A stretch of 64,000 nt of DNA from Lutjanus erythropterus. Its lineage: Eukaryota; Chordata; Actinopteri; Lutjaniformes; Lutjanidae. Below, piece by piece: positions 13,576 through 24,510 of this stretch. The DNA lies in the NCBI GenBank assembly GCA_020091685.1, contig CM034609.1, positions 14,042,023-14,106,022 on the forward strand. The letters are read 5' to 3'. The notes under the pieces are model-generated. The model saw nothing but the letters and a program-made list of their open reading frames with translations. It searched no databases and had not been told where the DNA came from. A program made the translations under genes and the position numbers. Positions within the stretch are counted from its first letter, which is position 1, and every line of letters begins with the position of its first letter.

Positions 13576-15746
13576 ACTTCTTCAAGTTTGACACACTTGC
13601 TTCACCTCCAACGTATTTCATCTGGTCAAAATCGATGCTGACATTCTTGAAGTTTCTATTTCCCTTCATCAAAGCAGTCAACAGGGAGCATGAGAGACTC
13701 ATTAACAAAGTTGAGAAGCAGCACCTTTTATGTGATCCAGCGACCTCAAAACAGACGAAGTGTGTAAGGAAAACAGGGAGAAGTTGGGAAACTAATTTAT
13801 TATGCAAACTGTCCTCTTAACTATATAGGCTTGGTACAAAACTGACTTAAGAATACGATGTTAGCTATGAATGAATAGACACCTAACTTACTCACTTGCA
13901 GAGGAAGAAATCACAAGTTGCACTGCTGCAACATCACTTGTCTTATATCGGGACAATCTTGTATATGTTGTGGAGACAACATGTGAAATAATGCAGTAGA
14001 AGTAGAATATGTGCGTGCGTCATGCACAAGCATGTGAGCAGGGCCTCACACATAAAGTTTGCACATGGCCTCGCTGAGCCCCCGCCCATGCACTATGCAT
14101 AGACAGATGCATTTTCCTTTTTTTGCCCGAAAGCCATATACAGACAAAAAATGTACAGTATATCATGCTATGTAATGACTGCAGAGAGGTTGAACTCCCT
14201 AAATAAACTGTTATCAACCTGCAATAATCTAAACAGACCTATTTGAGATTTGGGAAGGATAAAGTTGCTTTCCACACCAATCATACATACCGAACATGCA
14301 AAAATCAACTACATTCAACAGAAAAAAATGCAACAACTGTCCATCCAAAAATGAGTACAGCAGTCCAAACAATGAGTTGGAGGCTACTGCTCTGAACATA
14401 CACTCTCTGGAGTTAGAGTTCAGTGACTGCCTGCAAGTCTCCATTAACATATTGCTATAACCATTATAAACATCTGCTCCATCTAAAAGATTATTAATGA
14501 TTCATTATGTCTCGTAAACAGACACTTACTCATTTGGCAAATATAATTTATGCAAACAATGACACAAGTTACGGTCCGGACACACAGTGGCTCTAGCAAA
14601 TCATGGCCATCGTATTATTTAGTACAGTAAATATATTACAGATTTATCCTTTAATTACATTTTATAGCTGGGGTCTCTGAGACCCTAAAGAAAACTTGTT
14701 TTCTGTACTGACCTTCTGAAGTACGCCATGAAGTATCAAGCTTATTATTATATTCTTGCTGTTAAAGAGGCCCTGAACTCTACAGGGTCCCAAACACAAC
14801 AAGGAGGTTCAATAAACTGCCAAATTAAATAATTTCTGATTTGATAATATTTGAAAAAGAAACTTTGGGGAAATAATTCAGAACATAAAAGGAAAGAACT
14901 CACACATACAAATGAAAACCAGGCAGTTTTTACAAAGGAAGAGGGCCATGGAGCACACAGGATGTGTTGTTCTAAAAATAATACAAACAATAACTCAGGC
15001 AGCTGAAGAAAGCTAATGTAATTCATTGTGCAGCTGGCTAGAGTGGAAATGATCATCCCTCCTGATAAAAAGCTTGCACTGTCCTTTAAACACAGTTTAT
15101 TTTTGTTGTGCAGGTGAACAGACCACACATCAGACCTGTTGCTGTTTAACAGCTGACAGCACTCGGCTTAATTCCTGGACGAGGTGAAACAAAGTACACC
15201 GTGTGCGATGAATACGCCTTGTCTGTGAACTTTCCTGAAGCACACATGTTGACATATTTTTACCTGAATGTGTTTGTGTACAGGGTGGGGGAGATTTCTG
15301 AGAATTTGTGTACTTACCATTTACGTAATGAGCAAATTGCTGCATCATTATGTATGTGCATGTGAGAGCATGTTGGGGCACGCAGACACCTACAAAGAAT
15401 AAAGTGAGTCACAGCCAAATTAAATCTTACTATGACTTCTTGAGAAGACTGGAGTGTTATTGTGCTCTTCTGGTGTATTTTGTCTGAAGCAGCGGCTCTT
15501 TGATAGAGGAAGAAGTTATCAGCTCTGAAAGAATGACACATTATTCTTGCTCTGTTCTGGGAAGCTAATCTCTTAAACAGAAACTTTAAAGCTCTTGATA
15601 AATGATAAATTGATAACATATTGAGTTAAAAATGTAGTGTCAGATAGAGCAGTGCTTTCCCATCTGGGTGAAATTTAAGAGGAAAAACGGTGAGCTTGTG
15701 GACTCTGTAGCAACAAAACCAAATATGATGTTAATCAAACTTATTT

Positions 15747-16060
15747 TGAAAGGGATGGTTTGGGTTACTTGAAGCAGGGTTATATAAAGTGCCTCTATAA
15801 TCAGGTATTACCTACAGCAGATGGTGGTCACCATGCTCCACTTTTTGCAAAAGCAGCAGCGGGAGTTCCGGTATAGGAAGCAAAGCAATATACTGCTGAT
15901 CAGCAATATAATGTATTTTATTTTACCACCTAAAAAAAATGGCCACCTTGTGTTATTGCATGTTATTCAGTGTTTTAAGGTTACATCAGTTTTTGTTGAT
16001 GAAGTCTGGTTGGTTGGGAGAGAGCCACACCAGAAAAGGTTGTATTGATAGAAAGGTAAG
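15747..16060. mobile_element. Diverged 5' part of GTGGGGTTGTATGAGGT element
   Basis: Shared landmarks in order are GAAAGGGATGGTTTGGGTTA, a degraded GGGTTATATAAAGTGCC, TACAGCAGATGGTGGTCACC, and an interior ACCACCTAAAAAAAATGGCC. These match the left half of the family represented at 38824 and 48360. No right terminal repeat is seen. The 75-codon plus-strand frame here is an element-derived chance frame. Confidence 0.55.
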
Positions 16061-16432
16061 GCTGTGAAAATATTTTAAATACACTTAAATAGATAAAGCT
16101 TTTTTTAGATGATCTTTTTGTAAGTGGCTAAAATTCACTTTGCTGCAGCCCTGTCCACAGCAGTTCACTGCACTGGTACTCTCTGCTTCTGCAACCTGGG
16201 ATCATGATGACTGGCATCTACTGTAGGTTATTTATTCACTATCAATAAGTTTCCTAATACAGCCCCACTTAAAAAACAAACCCTTTAAAGAACCATGCAT
16301 GTTGTATAGTAGCAGTGCAGTATGTGGTGTATTTCAGTCAGCTAAAACCTGCAAACTCTGCTATGTGGAACTAAAGTTTTAGTAAACACAAAACAAATCA
16401 AACACTGAGATCTCATTTCATTAGAAAAATAG

Positions 16433-17378
16433 TGCTCTTTTATTATAAATTAATGAAATCGTCATACAAATATAAATAAGTGCAAAGTCGTATCAGTCTG
16501 CCTGCTTCGTCAAACTTCTCAAATATCTTCAAGCATCCACACAGCCAGATGTTTGGCTGGCAAAAGGTACATCTTTATAAAAGACAGCACAATAACAGGT
16601 TTCGTCTTCACTCATGTAAACTCATGAAAATAGGATGTTTCTCCTTATCGGGAAAAGACAGATACCATTATTTAATACATTCAATTGCAAGCAATGGCGA
16701 TTCTGTCTGTGCCACAAAAACTACAACTAAAGCCTTATAAAAATGTGACTGTTTCTCTCTCAAGTAAGACCCTGTCGGGTTCAGTCATGTTGGTGCTCCA
16801 ACAAACTGTTGTCTAGTTCAGGCAAGTTTGGCATAACTAAAATATCATCTTCTTTCCACATTTTCTGGCCTTAACACATCTTGATTCAGATTAAAAAAAA
16901 AAAAAAAAAGTTCAGCCCTTTTCTCATCGTGACTGGTGCAAAATATGCACACAGGAGGCCATCAGTGTCCACTCATTTGTACTCTAATTTTCCACTGTCT
17001 CTGAATTTCCAGCGTACACTTGGTCAGAGATCCCAGGATGCTGGATGGAGGCTGATGTGTGTGAGCTCAACAGCCTCGCAGCACACTGGTTAGCAGCAAA
17101 AGGGAACCTGTGTGTCATCAGACTGTAGACAGCTGACTGTGAGCCGCACTTCAGTTTTCAGTAAGTTGTACGTCATCGGCAGACGTTATCTCTCTTTCAC
17201 ACCACCAGATTACAGCACCTGACGTCTTGTCAGTACACTGAACTTCTCTTTTCTCACAAGCTCTGTGGCTTGCCTCTCTTTGGCTCTGCTTCGTTGTAAC
17301 TCCTCAAGCGTAGCTGTACTGAAACCATCCAGTTTCTTCTGAAGTCTTTGCTCCTTCAAGAGCATCAGTCCAACACCT
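16433..17378 (-). other. Predicted socs3 3' untranslated region
   Basis: Sequence downstream of the socs3 stop codon on the minus strand runs to a candidate polyadenylation signal AATAAA, read as TTTATT at about 16439-16444 on the plus strand. Several ATTTA-type AU-rich motifs lie near the distal end, as is usual for short-lived cytokine-response transcripts. A 17-base A run (16893-16909) is a U run in the mRNA. The end point is inferred. Confidence 0.5.
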
Positions 17379-17996
17379 CTAGATAGGAGCATCATACTCC
17401 TGCAGGAACTCCTTAAGAGGATGAGGAAGTTGGTCTCTTTTAGAGGAAATGTCCAAATGTCCATTGACTGTTTTCCTGCAAAGGTGCTGCAGGGTGGATA
17501 AGCTGCAGGAGAGAGGTTTAATGAGCTCCAGGGGGATTTTCTCCCCTCCAGAGTAGATATAGTAGGTACTCCCACTGCGAGTGTTCCCTTTGCTCTGAGA
17601 CATGTAGTAATGCACCAGCTTGAGGATGCAGTCAAAGTGGGGAACAGACTGAACGTTCTTAGGGTCCGTTTGCAGGTAAAAAGAGGCCGTGTCACATTGG
17701 ATGCGGAGGTTCTTGGTGCCCGACGCCGTCTTGACGCTGAGGGCGAACAGGTGCCGGTTGTCGGAGCTGTCCCGGATGAGGAATGTGCCGGTGGCCTCGG
17801 CCGCCAGCATGGCGTTGGCCTCCTTCCCGGTGATGGCACCCCAGTAGAAGCCACTCTCCTGGAGTTTGTGCAGAGTGGCGAGGACCATCTGGTACTGTGT
17901 CTTGGAGGTGAAACACTTGTAACGGTGAGGCAGCCGCATGTTGGAGTCCAAGAGGCTGCTGCTCATTGCGTTGTCAAACTTGCTGTGAGTTACCAT
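17379..17996 (-). CDS. socs3: Suppressor of cytokine signaling 3 (SOCS3)
   Basis: A complete 205-residue protein. SOCS3 is a cytosolic feedback inhibitor: it binds phosphotyrosine on gp130-type receptors, blocks JAK kinases and recruits an Elongin B/C-Cullin5 ubiquitin ligase. Residues 1-45 contain MVTHSKF and the kinase inhibitory region YKCFTSKTQYQ, with F29 equivalent to human F25. The SH2 domain (about 46-155) has GTFLIRDSSD, with R75 equivalent to human R71, and ends YYIYSGGEKIP. The SOCS box (about 161-205) has the BC-box STLQHLCRKTVNGHLD and the Cul5-box LPHPLKEFL, ending EYDAPI. Human SOCS3 has 225 residues. The shortfall is the proline-rich PEST insert, here replaced by SQSKGNTRSGST. 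The ATG at 17994-17996 is chosen because it gives the conserved MVTHSKF and the same frame meets a TGA in the predicted first exon. The coding region is intronless, as in other vertebrates. I cannot tell whether this is the a or b teleost paralog. Confidence 0.97.
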   Translation of the reverse strand: MVTHSKFDNAMSSSLLDSNMRLPHRYKCFTSKTQYQMVLATLHKLQESGFYWGAITGKEANAMLAAEATGTFLIRDSSDNRHLFALSVKTASGTKNLRIQCDTASFYLQTDPKNVQSVPHFDCILKLVHYYMSQSKGNTRSGSTYYIYSGGEKIPLELIKPLSCSLSTLQHLCRKTVNGHLDISSKRDQLPHPLKEFLQEYDAPI

Positions 17997-18034
17997 GGCG
18001 CTGTGCCCGCTCTTTAGGTAGTCTGGAGGGAGCT
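17997..18034 (-). other. socs3 exon 2 5' untranslated part and acceptor
   Basis: On the minus strand a long pyrimidine tract ending GTGGTGCTCAG precedes AGCTCCCTCCAGACTACC, giving an acceptor boundary at 18034. The remaining 38 bases to the ATG have no in-frame ATG. Vertebrate SOCS3 genes have one non-coding first exon and a second exon with all the coding sequence, which fits. Confidence 0.75.
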
Positions 18035-18937
18035 CTGAGCACCACACAGACAAGAGAAGAAGAGGCAAGGGGTCAAACAGAGGTTGTCGCGGAGGGTATG
18101 AAGAGTCTGGAAACACCTGAAGAGTCAAAAGAGGACAAGTTCAGTTACAGCTCTTGACTTTTCTCTACAAAATAACCACACAATATGATGTCAAAAATAA
18201 AAAATGATCAAAGAAAAATTTCATCCTGCTTCCTTCTAACTGACTAACGTACAACTCACTGTAACTTTACCTGAGAAAGTGTAAACACAGGATCATTTAA
18301 TCTGATTTTTAGGAGAATCTGACCCAGTGCTAACCATTAAAAATAACAATATTGTCCTGTTTGCTTATGTAGATCATTTAGAGGCATCAGTATTAAATTA
18401 AGACCGTTTCATAACCAGTTAAAAACTTGCTTTAAAGTTGAACTAACATACTGTAACAGCCAGGATCTGTTTTATTCACACTGAGCTCTAATGTAATACT
18501 CTTCAGCTCCCGCAGCTCCACTGGAAACTACTTTTCCAGATGTGGAACCTCTGTACATCATGCCTTTCAGCATCTCTGGCCATGATTAGGAAATCAGAGT
18601 GCCGTGAATTTTTCAAATCATCTAGAAACAAATAAATAAATAAATAAATAACAACCCAAACTGTTTGACTGCTCTCCCGTGTTTCTAAAAAATGCTTCAA
18701 TTTAACTTGTAGCCATTTCGGGGAAACTTTTTTGTGTAATCTGCCCTCGGGACTCACCACCACGGTCAGTTCCAGTAAGGGCATCGTAATCCTGATTGCG
18801 CAATTTACATACCACAATCGGCGTCTCTAAAACTCACTTAAACACCCAACTATTTTTTTTCTCCACTTTTAAATCCTGCATTAGCATAAATAGTATGTAT
18901 TTAATTTTTAAAAAAAAAGTAAACGAGAGATCCTCAC
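18035..18937 (-). other. Predicted socs3 intron 1 (903 bases)
   Basis: Bounded by a donor CATTACAG|GTGAGGATC (boundary between 18938 and 18937) and the acceptor at 18034. It contains an (AAAT)n microsatellite at 18627-18651. No coding sequence is seen inside. Confidence 0.65.
18627..18651. repeat. (AAAT)n microsatellite
   Basis: About six AAAT units, inside the predicted socs3 intron. Confidence 0.9.
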
Positions 18938-19120
18938 CTGTAATGTTTCTCCAAACTCGCTCTTTTCAGAATATATCCAAGCAGACAAATAAGCGCAGTT
19001 TTCCCAGCAGATTGTCTGTCAGGATGATCGTTCTTTGGCAACAAACTTGAGAGTTGTTAAAGTAGTTTTCTCGGTGTGCAGTTGCCTGTGATCTGCCCGT
19101 GGTGAGCAGTGCATTAGTAG
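18938..19120 (-). other. Predicted socs3 non-coding exon 1
   Basis: The exon ends at the GTGAGG donor at 18938 and should begin about 25-30 bases downstream of the TATA box, near 19118. The frame that continues into the coding exon meets TGA in ...CTGAAAAGAGCG..., so this exon is untranslated. The start is an estimate from the TATA position. Confidence 0.6.
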
Positions 19121-19145
19121 TGAAGCCTGAGGAGGAGGAGGAGGG

Positions 19146-19151
19146 CTTATA
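19146..19151 (-). promoter_or_regulatory. TATA box of socs3
   Basis: The minus strand reads CTATAAGCCC, a good TATA-box match about 210 bases upstream of the predicted exon 1 donor and in the expected place relative to the gene. Confidence 0.6.
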
Positions 19152-19179
19152 GACTGAATGACAGGCTCCTCCCTCCTCT

Positions 19180-19188
19180 TTCCAGTAA
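19180..19188 (-). promoter_or_regulatory. Proximal STAT-like element TTACTGGAA
   Basis: TTACTGGAA on the minus strand lies about 30 bases upstream of the TATA box. Mammalian SOCS3 promoters carry closely spaced STAT elements of the TTACTAGAA / TTCCAGGAA type just upstream of the start site. The sequence is one base from the TTCNNNGAA consensus. Its function is inferred from position and similarity. Confidence 0.5.
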
Positions 19189-19510
19189 GACTCTCTCTCT
19201 CTTGGCAGATTGACAGGAAGCAGTATTTATTTATTTTTTTTTTAAGGATTCCTGCTATGAGAAGTGCCCTCCCCCCGCTGTTCCTCCAAAATGAAGTTAA
19301 GGAGGAGTTCCAAGCAGTACATATTTACCTTTGGTAACCTAGAGTCACTTTACTCTTTGTAAACACTTTAAATTAATACAGATTTTGTTTTGAAGAGTTT
19401 AAGAACGAGCTATAGAACTTGATAATCATATTTGGTCGTATGTTCTTTTGGGGGCGGGGAGGTAAAAGTTCCGCTTTAATATAATGAGGTAATGATTCAG
19501 TATAGTCAGT

Positions 19511-19519
19511 TTCTGAGAA
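19511..19519. promoter_or_regulatory. Perfect TTCNNNGAA STAT-type palindrome
   Basis: TTCTGAGAA matches the STAT consensus TTCNNNGAA exactly and lies about 360 bases upstream of the socs3 TATA box. A nine-base motif with three free positions can arise by chance, so the role is tentative. Confidence 0.35.
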
Positions 19520-19551
19520 ATTCTCAGTAATGACATGCTGAGCAGCAGTTC

Positions 19552-19565
19552 CCCATAGAGGGCGC
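19552..19565 (+). promoter_or_regulatory. CTCF-like motif upstream of socs3
   Basis: CCCATAGAGGGCGC agrees with the CTCF core CCASYAGRKGGCRS at 12 of 14 positions, including the whole AGRKGGCRS part. It lies between the socs3 promoter and the gene-poor interval. See the finding on convergent motifs. Confidence 0.35.
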
Positions 19566-21493
19566 CAGATTTTGGGGAACTTCATTGCACATTAAGACTT
19601 TATTTCCCAATAGCAACAGCTGGTATCCAAGGGCAGCGGCTTATTATTTACACACTATTGTGAAGTTTTATATCTGTTTCCCAGAGGTGTTAATGACCGT
19701 AGTTTATGATTGTTTTGAAGTTCCTTTATTAAGATCCACATTAAAACCAGGTAAGGGCACTCTGAAGGGACAATTTATCACTCTAACATGTCATTAAATA
19801 TGAAAATGTGTTCTTCAGTACCGTTATTAGTTAGTTTGTTAATGTTATTTTGAGTGTAATTTGCCCATGTTCACTTATAAGACACGTGTCCTGAAACGTG
19901 TCAGACATGAACATAACTACTTCTTCTAAAGATGTTTATTTCCTCTACCAAACTCTATGAGTTAAAAAAAACTCTTCCTAAGATAGGATATAATGAATAA
20001 ATATATAATGAATGGATATAATAAAACACACTACTAATTCTAACTTCATCTGAGAAGTTATAATGTTGGCAAATGTACATTAACACTTAGTGTATTATGA
20101 ACCATTTATCATATATTTACATAATTGATTTAAACTTATACTTAAATTAATGACATTGTACTAAAAAGTAAAAAAAATAAGTCAAATAAGTTTAAACAGA
20201 AATACTATTCATTAATAATTTTTTGCAACAATCATATTTTCATTAACTTTCAGGTGAAAAAAGTTTAGTTCCTGCTGCTTTTCCCCCCTCTGTGGTGACC
20301 CAAACTTTCCTCCTGACCTTCGCCGTACAGTTAGACTTTCTATATAATCATTTTTTGATAAAATGTCTAACAGCATTAGGTTGCCAACTAAAGGAAGTGT
20401 GACTTCAACTGCTCATGTAAAGACTGAAGTCGAATCTTTAGCAACATGCGTGTGACTGATGGAGTGCTCATACCATCCACATCAGCTCCCTCCCTGCTGA
20501 CTCAGCCATGACCACCATCAGCCTGAGGTGCTTACTGTGCTGTAGATTAACTCCAGGCTATGGAGTCATGTCAAACCCCACCTTCTTTCACTCATCAGAG
20601 CACGGTTGGCTTGTAATGAAAACCTGAAAATCAGATGCAAAGCAGCTCAGAAACTTTTCCCAACAGCCTGATTCAGTTCTCAGAAGCAGATAAATAGCGT
20701 CTGTTTTGGCGTTGGTTTTTACCAAACCTAGGCTGAGAGCTAGGGGGGAGGGAGGGGCATGGCGGGCAAAAGGCTTGACGCCAAAGAGCCCGATGGGCAT
20801 TGTCGAGAGCCAGCTGTGTCCACAGAGGTGAGTCAGGTGTCGTCTGATTCAGACCACCAGTAGGATAAAGACAAGGGGGAAGGGAAATCACTAGGATAGC
20901 CTCGTAACATCCCACTTGTTTCCAGAAAATCTATTGTGTCATCATTGTGAGGCATGTTTTTAGCATCCAAAGTCTCCCCTGAGGCCATGATGAGAGTCAA
21001 TGGAGGGGAACAACAGAGAGGAAGAAACCCCCACGTTTCCATGGAGACCACTATGCACATTATTACAGCATGCTGAGCTGGCTTTTTAAGCATGAATTTG
21101 GTAATTTCCTAAGTAAATTACACTTTTGATAGAGACGGAGAAGTGCCCCCAGACATGAAAAAAAAACAACAAAACAGAAAATAAACAAACCAGACAGTAT
21201 GCACTTAAGGTCAGCCCTCTGATGTCGGTGGAGGCGGTTGACGAACCAAGTGACCTGGAGCTAAGAAAGCGTTCCAGTCTGTTCCTGCAGCACGCTGTGG
21301 CGGGACTCCAGCCAAGCATCCGAGGCTCAGGGTGTGAGGTTTGGCGATGACAGACTTGGCTCTGTAGGTCACGCATGTGTGTGTGTTTGCGTGCTTTCAT
21401 CTCTAGTAGGTTCGCAGTATCCAAATGGGGAACCATACACAGCACTTTTGTCCATGTTTTCTTGTGTTTCCATCTGTGACAAACAAACATGCT

Positions 21494-22026
21494 TTACTCA
21501 AGTAGGAGTACAAATACTTGAGTAAAATATAGGGAGTAAAGATAAGAAAAACTTCTCAGGTCTGTACTTCAGTATTTATTTTTCTAACAACTTTTTAGTC
21601 TTACTTCCTAAATTTTTAGTGTATTTAAGGGGAATTATTTATCATTTTTATTTTGCATCATTGTGCACCAGCTTCACAACGTCAAGACTGATTTCATATA
21701 GCAAGGTGTGGCAAAACAAAACTGACATAAAAGATGTAACAAGATGAAAACAATATAAAAGACATGGCAAGACAAAAAACAACATAACAAGACGAAAGGA
21801 TGTAAATGATGTAACAAGATGAAGCAGACTTGAGGGAGGCTTGATCGTGGAGGTTCAGTTTGCTTTGCCCACAAAGAGCCAGTAGCGATGTCCTTCAGAG
21901 CCTGCACTTTTTCACTTTTACTTGATTAAAGAAGTTGAATCAGTACTTCTACTTTTAACAGACTTTTTTTTAACGTATCTATTTCTTCTCAAGTAAACAA
22001 TGGGTATACTTTTGCCACCTCTGCAG
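21494..22026. mobile_element. MITE copy, AGAGGTGGCAAAAGTAC-type end
   Basis: The copy runs from TACTCAAGTAGGAGTACAAA to GTATACTTTTGCCACCTCTG. The right end matches that of the longer copy at 36680-37640, and both contain ACTTGAGTAAAAT / CTTCTCAAGTAAA-type segments near the ends. The left terminus is degraded. Confidence 0.6.
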
Positions 22027-23502
22027 AAAACCTCTGCAAAGTATTTATATCACTTCCCACCTCTGTGTGATTCTAAATGTGTATCCAGACTCAACTGAAT
22101 TAACCTACTAAGAATGACACAAAGTGTGCATTAGGTACGATTCACGCAAAGTCTTTGAATTTATCCTAAATTTAGTGGATGAGACACGGCCTTGCATGAT
22201 AGCTTGCTCGTCTAAACCACTGTTTAGTGGAAAAGGCAGCTGTTTAGGTTTTCCCACACTGACTCAGAAATCTACTCTAGCTCATGGTTCCCGTAAACTC
22301 CGCTGGATGTGAGGGGGAAAAAAGTGGACCACTCGACTGGAAAGCAGAAAAATGTTATTCAACACAATATTTTGAAACAGCGTGGTTGAGCAGGATTTCA
22401 CTGAGCAGGGAGATCTTTTATAAGCGCTGCCAGTTTTATCAAATTATTTGTGGCGCTGGCTTATCGTTTGTACAGCTGTATACAGTGATCCCTAAATTCA
22501 GGTTAGGTCAACAACATCAGCAGATGTCATGTACTAAATATCCTCTGCCATTATGAGGGCTTGAATTCTAAATTCTAATGCTTGATTTCTAAAATTCAAA
22601 CACACTGAAGACTTTTAACATGAGACTACATGAATATAAAGGCTGTGAAATGTAAATTACACTTCCCTATACTGCAGAAATCAGTATAACCCCAGAAAAG
22701 CTGAAGTTGACTGGATTAACTGTAATAGGATGTAGGTCCTTCCTTTTATGTCTTTTCATACCTATTATTTTCCCATATTTTTTTTTAATCTATCAAAAAA
22801 CTTCAGGAAATATGACAGAAGTATCAGTACAGTACAGTATCAAGAAAGTTTTCCATTCTGTTTATTTATTTATTCCTCTGTGACTGGGTTTAATGTCTGC
22901 CTTATTTATGTGGGATAACAAACTAATTTATCATGATGTTGGTTAGCAATTTATTTAACAGTTAGGGGGCTTCAGTCAAGGCTGGTTGTGGCTATCTCGA
23001 GCAAGCTTTAGTGTTTTCAGCTGACTGGGCTGTAACAGATGGATACGATTGTGTATTTTCTTCCTTTTTTGTCTTTTCTTTCTTAGATTATGACAGCTGC
23101 GTAGTTGACTGGTTTGATTTATAGTTCTGCTTTGTATTTTTCTGTTTTCTTTGGGGTTATACAGATTTTGATCTTAACTAAATTTTGACCAAATAGGTCG
23201 TTGTTGGCAGGTAGTTAGGGAAGTATAGTGTATGGTTCAGTTATGCTGGGAGGTTCCTGGCATATCAGACAATCTAATTCCTGTTACCTCTGTTTCATTA
23301 TCATGTACAGTATTCACTTCCTACCTCCACCTGCATGTGTCCCTTGTTTGAAATGTCACTATTAGTCCGCTATAGACTGTTGCCATCTGCAGCTGTATTA
23401 CAGTAAAACTTCCTTGTTGGTTGAGCAAGACCACTTCTGTGTGATTACCAATCATCCAGTCTAAATTTCCTGGTAACTCGCTCACTCTCTCATTCTCTGT
23501 TA

Positions 23503-23537
23503 GTGTGTGTGTGTGTGTGTGCGTGTGTGTGTGTGTG
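23503..23537. repeat. (GT)n microsatellite
   Basis: About seventeen GT units with one GC interruption, in intergenic sequence. Confidence 0.95.
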
Positions 23538-23929
23538 CTTTGCTGTCAATGTCGTTCTTTGTCCCGATTCTTTGAATTATGGGAAGTGTCATGTGTGACC
23601 ACCACAGCTGAGAATGAACTACAGGCCACAAAAATCCTAAGTGGCAACACTGTTTTTCACAATTCATTCTTTAAAAAATAGTCACAAACTCAAACGATGT
23701 CCTTTTGGTATTGGCATAAAACTTATTTTATTTTGTGTTGATGAGAACTATATCGGAGTAGAGTCTTTGCCTGGTATGTGGAGTGATGCCAGGAATTCTC
23801 TACAGAACATTTTGTTCAGAGATGCTTGTCTTCACGCTGATTGTGCAACTCTACCATTACTGTAAATTTACAGGGAAGAGCACCTACTTGTTATTGTTTG
23901 TTTAGTAGGAAGAGGATGTGTTGCCCAAA

Positions 23930-24510
23930 GTAATTTGATTTGGGCTTGAGTCAGCCTTGAATCACAAATTTGATGACTTTAGATTCAACTTGACAAAATT
24001 AAAAAAGACTTGGACTTTAACACCAATGAGTCATGACTTCACTTATAACCTTTTGACTTGAAAATACTTGATACCTTCCCTCAAGCTGAAGGATTAAGAG
24101 TTTGTCTTTTAAAAAATGCTATGTTTCCTGAATCAACCAAGCAGTGGACTAAGCAAGTCCACGTGTGATTCCTCAGATCCAACAGCATCCAGTCATGTTG
24201 CAGGAGAGACTTAACGTCACATTACTCAGTTCCATTAACAGAAAATGGTACCAAAGATTGTTTCTTTCATATACAAAAACTATGAGGTGGTCAACAAAAA
24301 ACAAAATGCAGTGTGCAATATGTGCAGGTCGAAAATTACAGATGAGATGCAACAACTTTCAACATTTAAAGTTGCACAAAGAATGTTAAGTCAAGGCTAA
24401 TATTACCATAGTGTGCTTAGGCTGGAAACTTTCTGTTACGTTGTGACTTGTTTGGGACTCAAAAATCAAAGTTTAGGACTTGTGACTCAGAGAGTTACTA
24501 TGGTTTTATA
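23930..24510 (+). mobile_element. ACTTG-rich element with BED-finger-like relic
   Basis: Both flanks are rich in GACTTG/ACTTGTGAC units (left near 23.94-24.07 kb, right near 24.44-24.49 kb). Between them, an open stretch near 24.29-24.39 kb on the plus strand reads MQCAICAGRKLQMRCNNF then QHLKLHKEC. The spacing C-x2-C followed by HLK-LH resembles the BED-type zinc finger at the N terminus of hAT transposases. No transposase catalytic domain is present. I infer an internally deleted hAT-derived element. Confidence 0.5.

Larger units (their letters stand above)
12301..16432. other. Intergenic between transposon relic and socs3 3' end
   Basis: No gene is recognised. The interval contains two fragments of one non-autonomous element family (13500-13575 and 15747-16060), T-rich tracts near 12.9 kb and 13.5 kb, and otherwise unremarkable AT-rich sequence. 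The 126-codon minus-strand frame at 14748-15128 has no domain or splice context that I recognise. Confidence 0.55.

Noticed and set aside
14748-15128. 126-codon minus-strand open frame
   Set aside because: No family resemblance and no splice support; expected by chance in AT-rich sequence of this length.
17210-17854. 214-codon minus-strand open frame overlapping socs3
   Set aside because: It is a +1 frame shadow of the socs3 coding exon. The SH2 and SOCS-box motifs are in the other frame.
17610-18017. 135-codon plus-strand open frame opposite socs3
   Set aside because: It is an antisense shadow of the SOCS3 SH2 coding sequence.
19511-19527. TTCTGAGAAATTCTCAG as a tandem STAT site
   Set aside because: Only the first nine bases fit TTCNNNGAA. 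The overlap reflects a small AGAA/TTCT palindrome, so a second site was not called.
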